Positions 8,409-18,185 of a stretch of DNA of 39,473 nucleotides are shown one piece after another. Position 1 is the first letter of the stretch. Each line of letters begins with the position of its first letter. The notes under the pieces were generated by a model. The model saw nothing but the letters and a program-made list of their open reading frames with translations, was not told the DNA's origin and searched no databases. Source of the DNA: Prevotella sp. (GTDB taxonomy: Bacteria > Bacteroidota > Bacteroidia > Bacteroidales > Bacteroidaceae); contig JAFUUL010000108.1 of NCBI GenBank assembly GCA_017483805.1, positions 1 through 39,473 on the forward strand, read 5' to 3'. The position numbers and the translations under genes were made by a program.

Positions 8409-8456
8409 GTCTCTTTTTATTGTTGCTTTAATTCTGTACTCAATCGTTTGGGGGTG

Positions 8457-8464
8457 CAAAAGTA
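8457..8464 (-). promoter_or_regulatory. Bacteroidetes -7 promoter element (TACTTTTG) of the topA operon
   Basis: Minus-strand TACTTTTG matches TAnnTTTG and lies 48 bp before the topA ATG at 8408. It is the only evident promoter for topA-aroK-speA-argB. Confidence 0.6.
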
Positions 8465-8505
8465 CGCAAAAAGTTTGCTTCCACCTTATATATATAGAAG
8501 ATTTT

Positions 8506-9033
8506 TTATTTTCTTAACGATTCGGCCAGGAATTTGGTGACGCCTTGGCGGATGCTCCAGAGCCCGAAGCGCTCCGGATTCACCTCTTTCAGAGGCAGCC
8601 AGAAGAGGTCGGCGGCATCGTCGGCAGCCATCGGCTCCACTCTGCTATCGACACTGGCCCTGTAGAACATATCGAGCGTGTGGATGGTCATGCCGGAGTA
8701 GACATAGAGGTTGGGGATGGAGAAAAGATAGTGCACCTGTCCGATGGCGATGCCTGTCTCCTCGCCGATTTCGCGAATCATGCCTTCCTCGCCCGTCTCG
8801 TCCATGTCGACAAAGCCTCCGGGCAGGTCAAGCGTGCCCTTGGCCGGCTCCTTGCCCCTGACTACAACCAGCAGTTCATCCCTGTCGTTCAGGATAAAGG
8901 CGGCCGTGGCCGAAGAGGGGTTGGCATAGTAGGTGAAGCCGCAGTCGCGGCACTGCTTGCTCTTCACGTTGTGGATCTCGAACGCCCTGCTGCCGCATAC
9001 GGGACAGAAGGCAAATTTGTCTAATGGATGCAT
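8506..9033 (-). CDS. Nudix hydrolase with N-terminal zinc ribbon
   Basis: A 175-residue Nudix protein. A zinc ribbon is formed by Cys10/Cys13 (FCPVCG) and Cys28/Cys31 (CRDCG). The Nudix box is complete at residues 73-95: G73, E79, then REIGEETG from Arg87. Zinc-ribbon Nudix enzymes of this type (NudC-like architecture) act on NAD(H), nucleoside diphosphate derivatives or RNA caps, but the substrate cannot be told from sequence. The start is set at 9033 because a longer in-frame start at 9066 would lie upstream of the promoter element at 9054-9061. Confidence 0.88.
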   Translation of the reverse strand: MHPLDKFAFCPVCGSRAFEIHNVKSKQCRDCGFTYYANPSSATAAFILNDRDELLVVVRGKEPAKGTLDLPGGFVDMDETGEEGMIREIGEETGIAIGQVHYLFSIPNLYVYSGMTIHTLDMFYRASVDSRVEPMAADDAADLFWLPLKEVNPERFGLWSIRQGVTKFLAESLRK

Positions 9034-9053
9034 GATTCTGTAATTTTTGGGTG

Positions 9054-9061
9054 CAAAGATA
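9054..9061 (-). promoter_or_regulatory. Bacteroidetes -7 promoter element (TATCTTTG) of the Nudix gene
   Basis: Minus-strand TATCTTTG 20 bp before the ATG at 9033. It is divergent from the promoter at 9084-9091, leaving only 22 bp between the two elements. Confidence 0.6.
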
Positions 9062-9083
9062 CGCATTTATCGGAAAAAATGCT

Positions 9084-9091
9084 TAACTTTG
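9084..9091 (+). promoter_or_regulatory. Bacteroidetes -7 promoter element (TAACTTTG) of the secreted esterase gene
   Basis: TAACTTTG matches TAnnTTTG and lies 25 bp before the ATG at 9117. Confidence 0.6.
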
Positions 9092-9116
9092 CCATCGAAA
9101 TTCAAAAACAGACTCA

Positions 9117-9929
9117 ATGAAGCGTATTATTTCCTTACTGCTAGTATTGCTCATGACAATGACGATTTCTGCCCAAAAAGTGATAGACATTTGGCCCAAC
9201 GGCGCCCCCAACAAGAATGGCGACGACCAGGACAAGGCCCAGTTGACCGTATTCCTGCCCGATGCCAAGAAGGCCACAGGACGGGCCGTGGTGGTATGTC
9301 CCGGTGGCGGCTACGGCCATCTGGCCATGGAGCATGAGGGCACCCAGTGGGCCCCGTTCTTCAATCAGCAGGGCATCGCCCTGTTCGTGCTGAAATACCG
9401 TATGCCCCACGGCAACCGGGAGATGCCCATCAGCGATGCCGAGGAGGCCATGAAGATGGTGCGCCGCAATGCCGAGGCCTGGCACGTGGACACTCGGCAG
9501 GTGGGCATCATGGGCTTCTCGGCAGGCGGCCATCTGGCATCTACCATCGCCACCCACTCGAAGGGCGACGCCAAGCCCGACTTCCAGATCCTGTTCTATC
9601 CAGTCATTACGATGGATCCCAGTTATACCCACAAGGGTTCGATGGTCAACTTCCTGGGCGATAAGCCGAAGAAGAACCTCATTCAGGAGTTCAGCAGCGA
9701 CCTGCAGGTATCGCATCAGACACCTCGCGCCTTCCTGGCCCTGAGCGATGACGACACTGCCGTGCTGCCGGCCAATGGTGCCAACTACTATATGGAATGC
9801 TACAAGCACGACGTGCCAGCCACCATCCATATCTACCCGTCGGGCGGCCACGGCTGGGGCTATCGCGACACGTTTGCCTTCCACATCGAGATGCTGCTCG
9901 AACTGAAGGCCTGGCTGGCTAGTTTCTGA
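9117..9929 (+). CDS. Secreted alpha/beta-hydrolase, probable acetyl or feruloyl esterase
   Basis: A 270-residue protein with a Sec signal peptide (about 1-19, cut after SAQ). It has the alpha/beta-hydrolase fold of Bacteroidetes carbohydrate acetylesterases. The oxyanion loop is CPGGGYGHLAMEHEG (61-75), the nucleophile is Ser135 in GFSAGGH, an Asp cluster sits at 211-213 (SDDDTAV) and the catalytic His is His245 in PSGGHGWG. Related proteins deacetylate plant cell-wall sugars, so a role in hemicellulose use is likely; the exact ester is not predictable. Its end overlaps the convergent CapA-like gene by 11 bp. Confidence 0.85.
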   Translation: MKRIISLLLVLLMTMTISAQKVIDIWPNGAPNKNGDDQDKAQLTVFLPDAKKATGRAVVVCPGGGYGHLAMEHEGTQWAPFFNQQGIALFVLKYRMPHGNREMPISDAEEAMKMVRRNAEAWHVDTRQVGIMGFSAGGHLASTIATHSKGDAKPDFQILFYPVITMDPSYTHKGSMVNFLGDKPKKNLIQEFSSDLQVSHQTPRAFLALSDDDTAVLPANGANYYMECYKHDVPATIHIYPSGGHGWGYRDTFAFHIEMLLELKAWLASF

Positions 9930-10830
9930 TGTAGGGTACGCATCGGCGAATGTCCACAGGGATGGTCTTCGCCACGACAGAGTCTGCCGTGATGGTCAGT
10001 TGCACCATCGCGGCAGTGCTGTTGATGGGCTTCTGCTGGTCGAAGATAAAGTTGCCGATGCTGTAGTAGACAGGTTTTCCATGATAATACTCCACACTCT
10101 GCAAGGTGTGGGTGTGGTGGCAGACAAGGGCGTCGGCACCGGCCTGAATCAGCCGGTGGGCATCCAGACGCTGACTGGGAACGGGCCGAAGAGTGTGTTC
10201 GCCGCCCCAGTGGAGCGAGACAATGATCACGGCTGAGGGGTCGGCCTGCTTGAGCCGTCGGACACGGGCCACCAGTGCATCCATGGACTCCTGACTGACG
10301 CAAGGACGGTTCGCCAGATAGGCAAAGTTCTCCAGTGCCAGGCGCAGCGAGGCTACCAGCCACACGTTTCTGGGCTTATCGGTCAACAGGACTGGCCGAG
10401 CAGCGGCAGCCATCGTCGAGTCGGCACCGACAGGGGTCATGCCTGCCCTCAGGATGTTGCGGCGGGTGTCCATCAGCCCTTCCCTACCCTGGTCGATGCT
10501 GTGGTTATTAGCCAGGTTCAAGTGAGTAAAACCGTGCCGTCTGAGCACCGACAGCCATTCGGGCTCGCCGCGGAAGATATAGAGTTTCTGTACGGGAGCC
10601 TTGACCTTGGTGGCGGGACACTCCAGATTGCCCACCACCACATCAGAGGAACGGAACACAGAGTCGACCGCCCCTGAGAAGAGGTAGTCGGCTCCGTGAC
10701 GGGTGATGACCGTCCTGACGCCCCTATCCAACAAGATGTCGCCAGTGAAGACAATTCGGGCGGCGGTCTGTCCGTAAAGGGCGGAGAGGGCGGAAAGGCT
10801 AACAGCCAGTGCTATAAAAAACGCTCTCAT
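9919..10830 (-). CDS. CapA-family metallophosphoesterase-like protein (PGA_cap domain)
   Basis: A 303-residue exported protein with a signal peptide ending near LSALYGQ. The core matches the CapA/PgsA family (bacterial capsule synthesis PGA_cap): FTGDILLDRG at the start, VVGNLECPA, FTHLNLANNHSIDQG, VSLHWGGEH and CHHTHTLQSVEYYHGKPVYYSIGNF. These His/Asp/Asn positions form the metallophosphoesterase-like site. The family is linked to poly-gamma-glutamate synthesis in Bacillus, but most Bacteroidetes members have no proven role. An ATG at 10845 is also possible; the start at 10830 directly precedes a hydrophobic signal sequence. Its 5' end overlaps the DUF3160 gene by 32 bp, so the two are co-transcribed. 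Confidence 0.85.
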   Translation of the reverse strand: MRAFFIALAVSLSALSALYGQTAARIVFTGDILLDRGVRTVITRHGADYLFSGAVDSVFRSSDVVVGNLECPATKVKAPVQKLYIFRGEPEWLSVLRRHGFTHLNLANNHSIDQGREGLMDTRRNILRAGMTPVGADSTMAAAARPVLLTDKPRNVWLVASLRLALENFAYLANRPCVSQESMDALVARVRRLKQADPSAVIIVSLHWGGEHTLRPVPSQRLDAHRLIQAGADALVCHHTHTLQSVEYYHGKPVYYSIGNFIFDQQKPINSTAAMVQLTITADSVVAKTIPVDIRRCVPYIRN

Positions 10831-13210
10831 TGTCGACGGGGGCATTGTCGAGAGGCACGATGACGGGCTGCATCCACTGGGGCACGCCCTCTCGCGGATG
10901 CTCCTCCAGATACTGCTGCCACTCCTCGTCGTTCAGACGCTGTTCGTTGATTGGACGCTTAAACTCACGATAGGAGAAAACGGCACCACGCATCAGATGC
11001 AGATAGCCGCCGATATCGACAATAACATAGATTTCATCGGCATCGCCTATGGCCTCGAAGAGGATGCTCTTGTTGGGATTGTTGTCGGCATTGGCCGTAT
11101 AGACATCGGCCACCAGGGCCACCTTGCGATCAGGACCTTGTATGGCATCCCAGTCCCAAAGTTCGTGCTCGGCATCACGCAGCAAGTCAAGGGAGATGTT
11201 CTCAATAGTGGCACCGACATATTTCAGTTGATCGTACTCCTCATCAAGCAGCACCTCGCCGTTCAGTTCCTTCTTGCTGACAGCCAGGAAAAACTCTGCC
11301 TCTTCCCGCAGACGGTCGTTGGCGGTTTGGATCTTTTCGTTCATCAGTCCATGTTTCTTCAACAGATTCTCGGTCGTAGACAACAGGTCGATGGTTTTCT
11401 GCCAGAAAGCAATGTTTGGTTCCACATAGCCTTTCACCACAGGATCAGGAGGACCACCACCGCCACACTCGGCTCCAAAGGGCTGCTTGGCGTAGAGAAT
11501 GGCATCGTGCTTCAGTTCAGTCCATGAGGCCAGGACGGCATTCAGCGACTTGCGATCCCATTCATCGGTCAACATAAAATAAGGAGCACCCTGGCTTTTC
11601 TCTGTCAAGATTTTCAAGGCTGACAGCCACTGCACGGATGCATTCTCATTCCAGTCGATGGAATCCATGCGCTGCTTCATGCGTTTCAATGCGGGCTCGT
11701 AGCCATTCCAATGATTAGTTTCGCCCATTTCATCGAACAAAATCCTTTCGGCAGGAGCCACGCCCATAGCCGCCAGGACATCGAGTCCCTTGGGCACGTC
11801 ACGCTTCGTCTCTTCCGAATCGTAGTCGACCATCTCCTGCAAGACCTCGGCATCAGGCTGATAGCGCTGGGGCATGAGGTTGATCTTGTACTGACCGGAA
11901 TAACTGAACTTGGGCTTGATGCGGGTCTGCTGTTCGGCCACTGCCTCCACCCGTTGGCGAAGAACCTGCATCTTGTTGGCATTGCAGATGTCTTCACTCT
12001 CCAGAACGCCTGTCTCGTTGGCTATTTCGGCCACCTGCAGGATGCTGATGTTATCTGGCTGTCCCATCAGGTAGGTCATCGGCACGGTAATACGCTCATA
12101 CAGCCTTCTGGCCTTGTCATTGCGGTTGAGCCATTGCGACAGCAGGACGGCCCGACCCAGTTGAGCAGCATCATCCGTACGGAAAGGCACAGTCTGCAGC
12201 CACATCATGGTGCGGAAATAGTGTTCCAGACGTGCGTTACGGGTGTAGTGGCCACGGGGTTTGAAGAGACTGTAGGCAAACGTAGCATCAGTATATCCCA
12301 GGAAGTCGGAAAGATCGTCTTGGCTGTTCATGATTTTCGTTATCTCGTCCCGTGCTGACTTATTGAAGAAGCCCATATGGTGCTTCCCGTCCAGATTGAG
12401 GGCCACGGCAAAATAGTCGCATAGCCATCGGGCACCCTCAGCCACTTGTGGCTGGTCAGTCTGGGCCTGCACGAACATAGCACTATAGCCTTCCTGACAG
12501 AGCATGTCGACCAGTGTGTCCATCTGATGTTCCTCCACTTCGCGCAACATACAGTCGAAATAGAGATGATAGAGTTGCAGATAGAGGTCGGTGGTGACAA
12601 ACGACGGGAACTCGTGGTAATCATTCTGCTCGTAGACATGGAACAACTGCCGGTGGCGGGCGGGCACGATGGCAAAGCCGTTGTTGCCCAGATGCTCATA
12701 GAGTCTGGCATCCATCGAGTCGATCAGGGCTGGATTGTAGATATTCTCCATATTCACCCGACCGCTGGCAGGCTTGAAGTTCTGGGCCTGCAATTCTTCT
12801 ATGCGCGCCGTAATCCGATCTACGAAGGCCTGCTGCTCTGCAGTGTAGGTCAACACTTCGGGTTTGATGTCACCATAGTAGTTGTCACGATAACTCTTGC
12901 TTTCATCGTAATCTGAGTGGTTGAAGAACTCTTCATTGTCATCGAAAGTCCACATCAGCGAGTCGTACCAGGTAGTCGACCCGTAGATGCTGCGCAGATA
13001 GGAGTCACGGAAGGGATAGCCTTTCTGGGCCGCAAAGGCATTGCGCAGGATGTTCAGGTCACTCAGCCGCAGATGCGAGATGCCCATCTGCAGGTCGATG
13101 TCTTTGTTCAGGCTTTCCACGTCGAGTTGGGTCACGGCGATGGGTTGCTGCGGTGCCGTTGCACAGGCGGCCAGCAGTCCTGCAATGAAGAATAGCAAAA
13201 TCTTTTTCAT
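10799..13210 (-). CDS. DUF3160-domain lipoprotein
   Basis: An 803-residue predicted lipoprotein with lipobox LLAAC (Cys16). Most of the protein matches DUF3160, a large family of unknown function in Bacteroidetes and other anaerobes. Recognisable parts are FPSFVTTDLYLQLYHLYFDC and the C-terminal DVYTANADNNPNKSILFEAIG stretch followed by a repeat-like VIVDIGGYLHLMRGAVFSY. No catalytic motif is known. It follows the start-less gene by 3 bp and overlaps the CapA-like gene, forming an envelope-directed operon with the TlpA-like lipoprotein. The function is not established. Confidence 0.8.
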   Translation of the reverse strand: MKKILLFFIAGLLAACATAPQQPIAVTQLDVESLNKDIDLQMGISHLRLSDLNILRNAFAAQKGYPFRDSYLRSIYGSTTWYDSLMWTFDDNEEFFNHSDYDESKSYRDNYYGDIKPEVLTYTAEQQAFVDRITARIEELQAQNFKPASGRVNMENIYNPALIDSMDARLYEHLGNNGFAIVPARHRQLFHVYEQNDYHEFPSFVTTDLYLQLYHLYFDCMLREVEEHQMDTLVDMLCQEGYSAMFVQAQTDQPQVAEGARWLCDYFAVALNLDGKHHMGFFNKSARDEITKIMNSQDDLSDFLGYTDATFAYSLFKPRGHYTRNARLEHYFRTMMWLQTVPFRTDDAAQLGRAVLLSQWLNRNDKARRLYERITVPMTYLMGQPDNISILQVAEIANETGVLESEDICNANKMQVLRQRVEAVAEQQTRIKPKFSYSGQYKINLMPQRYQPDAEVLQEMVDYDSEETKRDVPKGLDVLAAMGVAPAERILFDEMGETNHWNGYEPALKRMKQRMDSIDWNENASVQWLSALKILTEKSQGAPYFMLTDEWDRKSLNAVLASWTELKHDAILYAKQPFGAECGGGGPPDPVVKGYVEPNIAFWQKTIDLLSTTENLLKKHGLMNEKIQTANDRLREEAEFFLAVSKKELNGEVLLDEEYDQLKYVGATIENISLDLLRDAEHELWDWDAIQGPDRKVALVADVYTANADNNPNKSILFEAIGDADEIYVIVDIGGYLHLMRGAVFSYREFKRPINEQRLNDEEWQQYLEEHPREGVPQWMQPVIVPLDNAPVDNESVFYSTGC

Positions 13211-13213
13211 AGG

Positions 13214-13624
13214 TCAGAAATATTTAAGAGCGGTTTCTTGATCTGTATCTTTGATGAGCAGGCGGTCAAAGACCATTCCGAAGTCTTGCCACCGATAGTC
13301 TGTTACGCCAAAATGACCGATTCCATCGGTCTCCAGTGCTCTCACCTTGCCATCCGTGAAGCGGAAGTCGATGAGTGTTCCGCCCAGTCGGGAGCCCAGC
13401 CATAGGGGGCGTACCTTCGTGCCGTCGACCAGTTTAAAGATGAAGATGCGCCGACCCACTTCGGGGTGGAAACGGGTGCTCTTCGTCACGCCCACTATTG
13501 CATCCTCACGACCGTCGCCATCCACATCGCCTGTCTCGAAGCGATAGACGGGATAAGGCAGTCGCCAGTCATTCTTGTGTCCCGCTCTTGCTATGGCAAG
13601 CGAACAAGTTCGAGCGGGCGGCAA
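13214..13624 (-). pseudogene. Small acidic-repeat protein gene lacking a normal start (5'-truncated)
   Basis: The conserved core reads NDWRLPYPVYRFETGDVDGDG, then RFHPEVGRRIFIFKL, VRPLWLGSRLGG and DFRF. It resembles a Bacteroidetes family often mis-named 'nuclear receptor-binding factor 2', which I recall next to DUF3160 genes. Homologues normally carry an N-terminal signal peptide. Here the frame is open back to the tlpA stop (TGA at 13697-13699) without any ATG or GTG. The only usable codon is a TTG at 13624, and no signal peptide is encoded. The missing 5' part coincides with a 118-bp hairpin-rich element (13581-13698). Either the gene was truncated when that element arrived, or it is translated from an unusual start. 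The stop is 3 bp before the DUF3160 ATG. Confidence 0.55.
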
Positions 13625-13698
13625 GCAACCCTCGGTCGAGCGCAGCCAGTAGAGGCTGTCGGACTCCCTTTCCAGAAGGAAGGGCGAAGGATCCCTTC
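13581..13698. repeat. 118-bp run of consecutive hairpins with a perfect three-way junction
   Basis: CCCGCT (13581-13586) pairs with AGCGGG (13613-13618) and encloses two adjacent stems, CTTGC/GCAAG (13587-13600) and CGAAC/GTTCG (13601-13612), with no unpaired joining bases. It is followed by CTCG/CGAG (13631-13640), CAGCC/GGCTG (13643-13658), CCCTTTCC/GGAAGGG (13666-13684) and GAAGG/CCTTC (13686-13698). It fills the space between tlpA and the recognisable part of the next gene. It looks like a dispersed GC-rich hairpin element or a structured intercistronic RNA. Confidence 0.55.
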
Positions 13699-14830
13699 AC
13701 AGGTAACCCTTGATGGTCTTTTCCAAGTCGTCAATTTGTGACGAGCGCTTCTGCAGCGTATTGTTGCGATCGATGAGGAAGTATTCGGGCACGGCCTGCA
13801 CATTATACCTCAGGGCCGACTGGCCTGTGGGGTCATAGACACTGATCCAGGGCAGGGCTTGTGTGGCCTGCTTCCACAGGTGTTCGTCGGCATCGATAGA
13901 CACCTGATAGATTTCCAGGCCTTGCGGGTGGTACTTATCGTATAGTTCGCGCATCTCCAGGATGCGGGCTGCCGACTCCTTCATGCTGAAGGCGTGGAAA
14001 TCGAGCAGCACGACCTTTCCCTTCAGTTCCGTCAGCGTACGGACCTGACCTTTGGCGTCAGTCAGTTCCAGGTCAAGCACACCGCTATCCACTATTCTGC
14101 TCTCATCGATGGCCATCTGTTCGCGGGCCGTAGCGATGCGGTTGTCAGTCAAGCCTTTCATGGCTGTGTTGTGCAGATGCTTTGCGCGGTCGGATTCAGG
14201 ATAGAACGTATCCCAACTGGTGGCTACGGCGGCAAAGACCCTCAGGTCTTCAGGGTTCTGGCGGTCGTAGATGTTCTGGCCGCCCAACGTGAGGAACAAT
14301 GCATAGTAGGCGTAGGCCGACGAGGGGGACGCGTAGATGTAGTTGAAGGTGATGTCCTCCTTGAAGTGTTGCACCATCCGGTTCAACGAGTCGCCTATCT
14401 CCTCGCGGCCCAGTCCACTGCCCAGGAGGGTCTGCACTCCCTGCTGCAGTGCCTGCTGCTTCAGGGCCAGTTGGCGAATCTTCTCACAGTTCTCCGAGCC
14501 ACTTACCTCATAGTTGGCACCCATGCCCGGCTGACGGGCCGTGATGCTGATGGTTTCAGTCGAGTCGATGCTGAAGTTGATGCTCTGTCCCTCCAGTGTC
14601 AGTTGGTAGAAGTCGGGAGTGGCAGGAGACTTGGCACGGAACTCGAAGTTGCCGTCTTCGCCCAGTCGCACGCTGTCCAGTATCACGGTTCCCCCCAGTG
14701 TCTTGTTCTGCAAGCAGAGGGTTTTGTCTTGGGCGCCCTCTATGGTGCCCTTCACGGTGAAGGTGTTTCCTTCGTTGTCGCAGGCTGTCAGAGCCAGGGC
14801 GACAAGTGCTATCAGTCCTATTTTTTTCAT
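13697..14830 (-). CDS. TlpA-like thioredoxin-fold lipoprotein (DUF4369) without CXXC
   Basis: A 377-residue lipoprotein with lipobox ALTAC (Cys17). An N-terminal DUF4369 beta domain (about 22-120) precedes a helical linker and a C-terminal AhpC/TSA-type thioredoxin fold (about 240-377). The usual active site WCxxC is replaced by LLDFHAFSMKESAAR, which has no cysteine. The cis-Pro region is present as VPEYFLIDRNN. It therefore cannot act as a dithiol oxidoreductase and is more likely a binding or structural envelope protein. It is the first gene of the operon, 33 bp below a consensus promoter. Confidence 0.85.
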   Translation of the reverse strand: MKKIGLIALVALALTACDNEGNTFTVKGTIEGAQDKTLCLQNKTLGGTVILDSVRLGEDGNFEFRAKSPATPDFYQLTLEGQSINFSIDSTETISITARQPGMGANYEVSGSENCEKIRQLALKQQALQQGVQTLLGSGLGREEIGDSLNRMVQHFKEDITFNYIYASPSSAYAYYALFLTLGGQNIYDRQNPEDLRVFAAVATSWDTFYPESDRAKHLHNTAMKGLTDNRIATAREQMAIDESRIVDSGVLDLELTDAKGQVRTLTELKGKVVLLDFHAFSMKESAARILEMRELYDKYHPQGLEIYQVSIDADEHLWKQATQALPWISVYDPTGQSALRYNVQAVPEYFLIDRNNTLQKRSSQIDDLEKTIKGYL

Positions 14831-14862
14831 ATCTTGATGTTGTTGTTTTCTGATTCTGGGTG

Positions 14863-14870
14863 CAAAGGTA
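14863..14870 (-). promoter_or_regulatory. Bacteroidetes -7 promoter element (TACCTTTG) of the TlpA-like/DUF3160/CapA operon
   Basis: Minus-strand TACCTTTG 32 bp before the ATG at 14830, divergent from the pnp promoter. Confidence 0.65.
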
Positions 14871-14936
14871 CAAAAAATAAATCATAAAAAATAGTAAATA
14901 TTGCTCCTTTTATTCTTTTATTTATATAATAATGAG

Positions 14937-14944
14937 TACCTTTG
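14937..14944 (+). promoter_or_regulatory. Bacteroidetes -7 promoter element (TACCTTTG) of pnp
   Basis: TACCTTTG within an A/T-rich stretch, 48 bp before the pnp ATG at 14993. The AT-rich leader could carry autoregulatory structure, but no clear stem was found. Confidence 0.65.
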
Positions 14945-14992
14945 CGCCCGCATTTTTGCAATTTTTTATTTTATTAGATGTTTTAATACAAG

Positions 14993-17359
<2,367 letters not shown>

Positions 17360-17380
17360 GAGAAGCCGACATGATACGAT

Positions 17381-17417
17381 AAAGGCTCCGCACCCGTTGA
17401 TGGGATGCGGGGCCTTT
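17381..17417 (+). terminator. Rho-independent terminator after pnp
   Basis: AAAGGCTCCGCACCC pairs with GGGATGCGGGGCCTTT across the loop GTTGAT, with small mismatches, and a T run follows. It lies 22 bp after the pnp stop. Confidence 0.85.
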
Positions 17418-17506
17418 TTCTGTCATTCCTGTTGACCTACGATAATATTTTGGGGGATGCGAAAAAATAATTGGGTCATGGGTGAGGAGATTTCATAATT
17501 GTTTTG

Positions 17507-17514
17507 TAACTTTG
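17507..17514 (+). promoter_or_regulatory. Bacteroidetes -7 promoter element (TAACTTTG) of the IMP cyclohydrolase/mre operon
   Basis: TAACTTTG 47 bp before the ATG at 17562. No other promoter is evident before rodA, so the whole purine/rod-shape cluster may start here. Confidence 0.6.
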
Positions 17515-17561
17515 CAGCCTGATTGTGTTATAGCGTTATAATGTAAAGAGTATTTTTAGGT

Positions 17562-18155
17562 ATGTCAGAAGTGAAGAAAATCAAGACAGCCCTCATCTCA
17601 GTGTTCCATAAGGACGGCTTGGATGAGTTGCTGAAGAAACTGAATGAAGAAGGCGTGAAGTTCCTGTCGACGGGAGGTACGCAGAAGTTTATTGAAGAGC
17701 AGGGATATCCCTGCCAGAAGGTGGAAGACGTGACCACCTATCCTTCTATCTTGGGCGGCCGCGTGAAGACGTTGCACCCCAAAGTGTTCGGAGGCATCCT
17801 TGGCCGCCGCGACAATGAGGGCGACCGCGACCAGATGGCCCAGTATGAGATTCCTGAGATTGACCTGGTCATTGTGGATCTCTATCCCTTTGAGCAGACA
17901 GTGGCCAGTGGTGCCTCTGAGGCTGACATCATCGAGAAGATCGACATCGGTGGTATCTCTCTGATTCGCGCCGGAGCCAAGAACTTCAAGGATGTGGTCA
18001 TCGTGCCCTCAAAGGCTGAATACAGCGTGCTGCTCGATATCCTGAACAAGAAGGGCGCACAGACCGACATTGAGGATCGTCGTATGTTTGCTGAGCGTGC
18101 CTTCGGTGTGAGTTCTCACTACGACACGGCCATCCACAGTTGGTTTGCAAAATAA
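17562..18155 (+). CDS. purH: Single-domain IMP cyclohydrolase (PurH N-terminal half only)
   Basis: This 197-residue protein equals the N-terminal MGS-like IMP cyclohydrolase domain of PurH, which closes the purine ring of FAICAR to make IMP. Conserved segments are FLSTGGTQKFIEEQG, LGGRVKTLHPKVFGGIL, DLVIVDLYPFE and IDIGGISLIRAGAKN. The usual bifunctional PurH has about 510-530 residues with a C-terminal AICAR transformylase domain. Here the frame stops at the exact domain border, after HYDTAIHSWFAK, and mreB starts 30 bp later, so that domain is not present downstream. The formyl transfer must be encoded elsewhere or be missing. I use purH for the homologous domain; it is not the bifunctional enzyme. 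It heads the mreBCD-mrdA-rodA cluster. Confidence 0.88.
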   Translation: MSEVKKIKTALISVFHKDGLDELLKKLNEEGVKFLSTGGTQKFIEEQGYPCQKVEDVTTYPSILGGRVKTLHPKVFGGILGRRDNEGDRDQMAQYEIPEIDLVIVDLYPFEQTVASGASEADIIEKIDIGGISLIRAGAKNFKDVVIVPSKAEYSVLLDILNKKGAQTDIEDRRMFAERAFGVSSHYDTAIHSWFAK

Positions 18156-18185
18156 AGAGTAAATCGTCAAATTGTAATCATTAAG

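Noticed and set aside
14226-14236. GGCGGCAAA inside tlpA as another LytTR half-site
   Set aside because: It is within coding sequence, has no partner 12 bp away and no promoter nearby.
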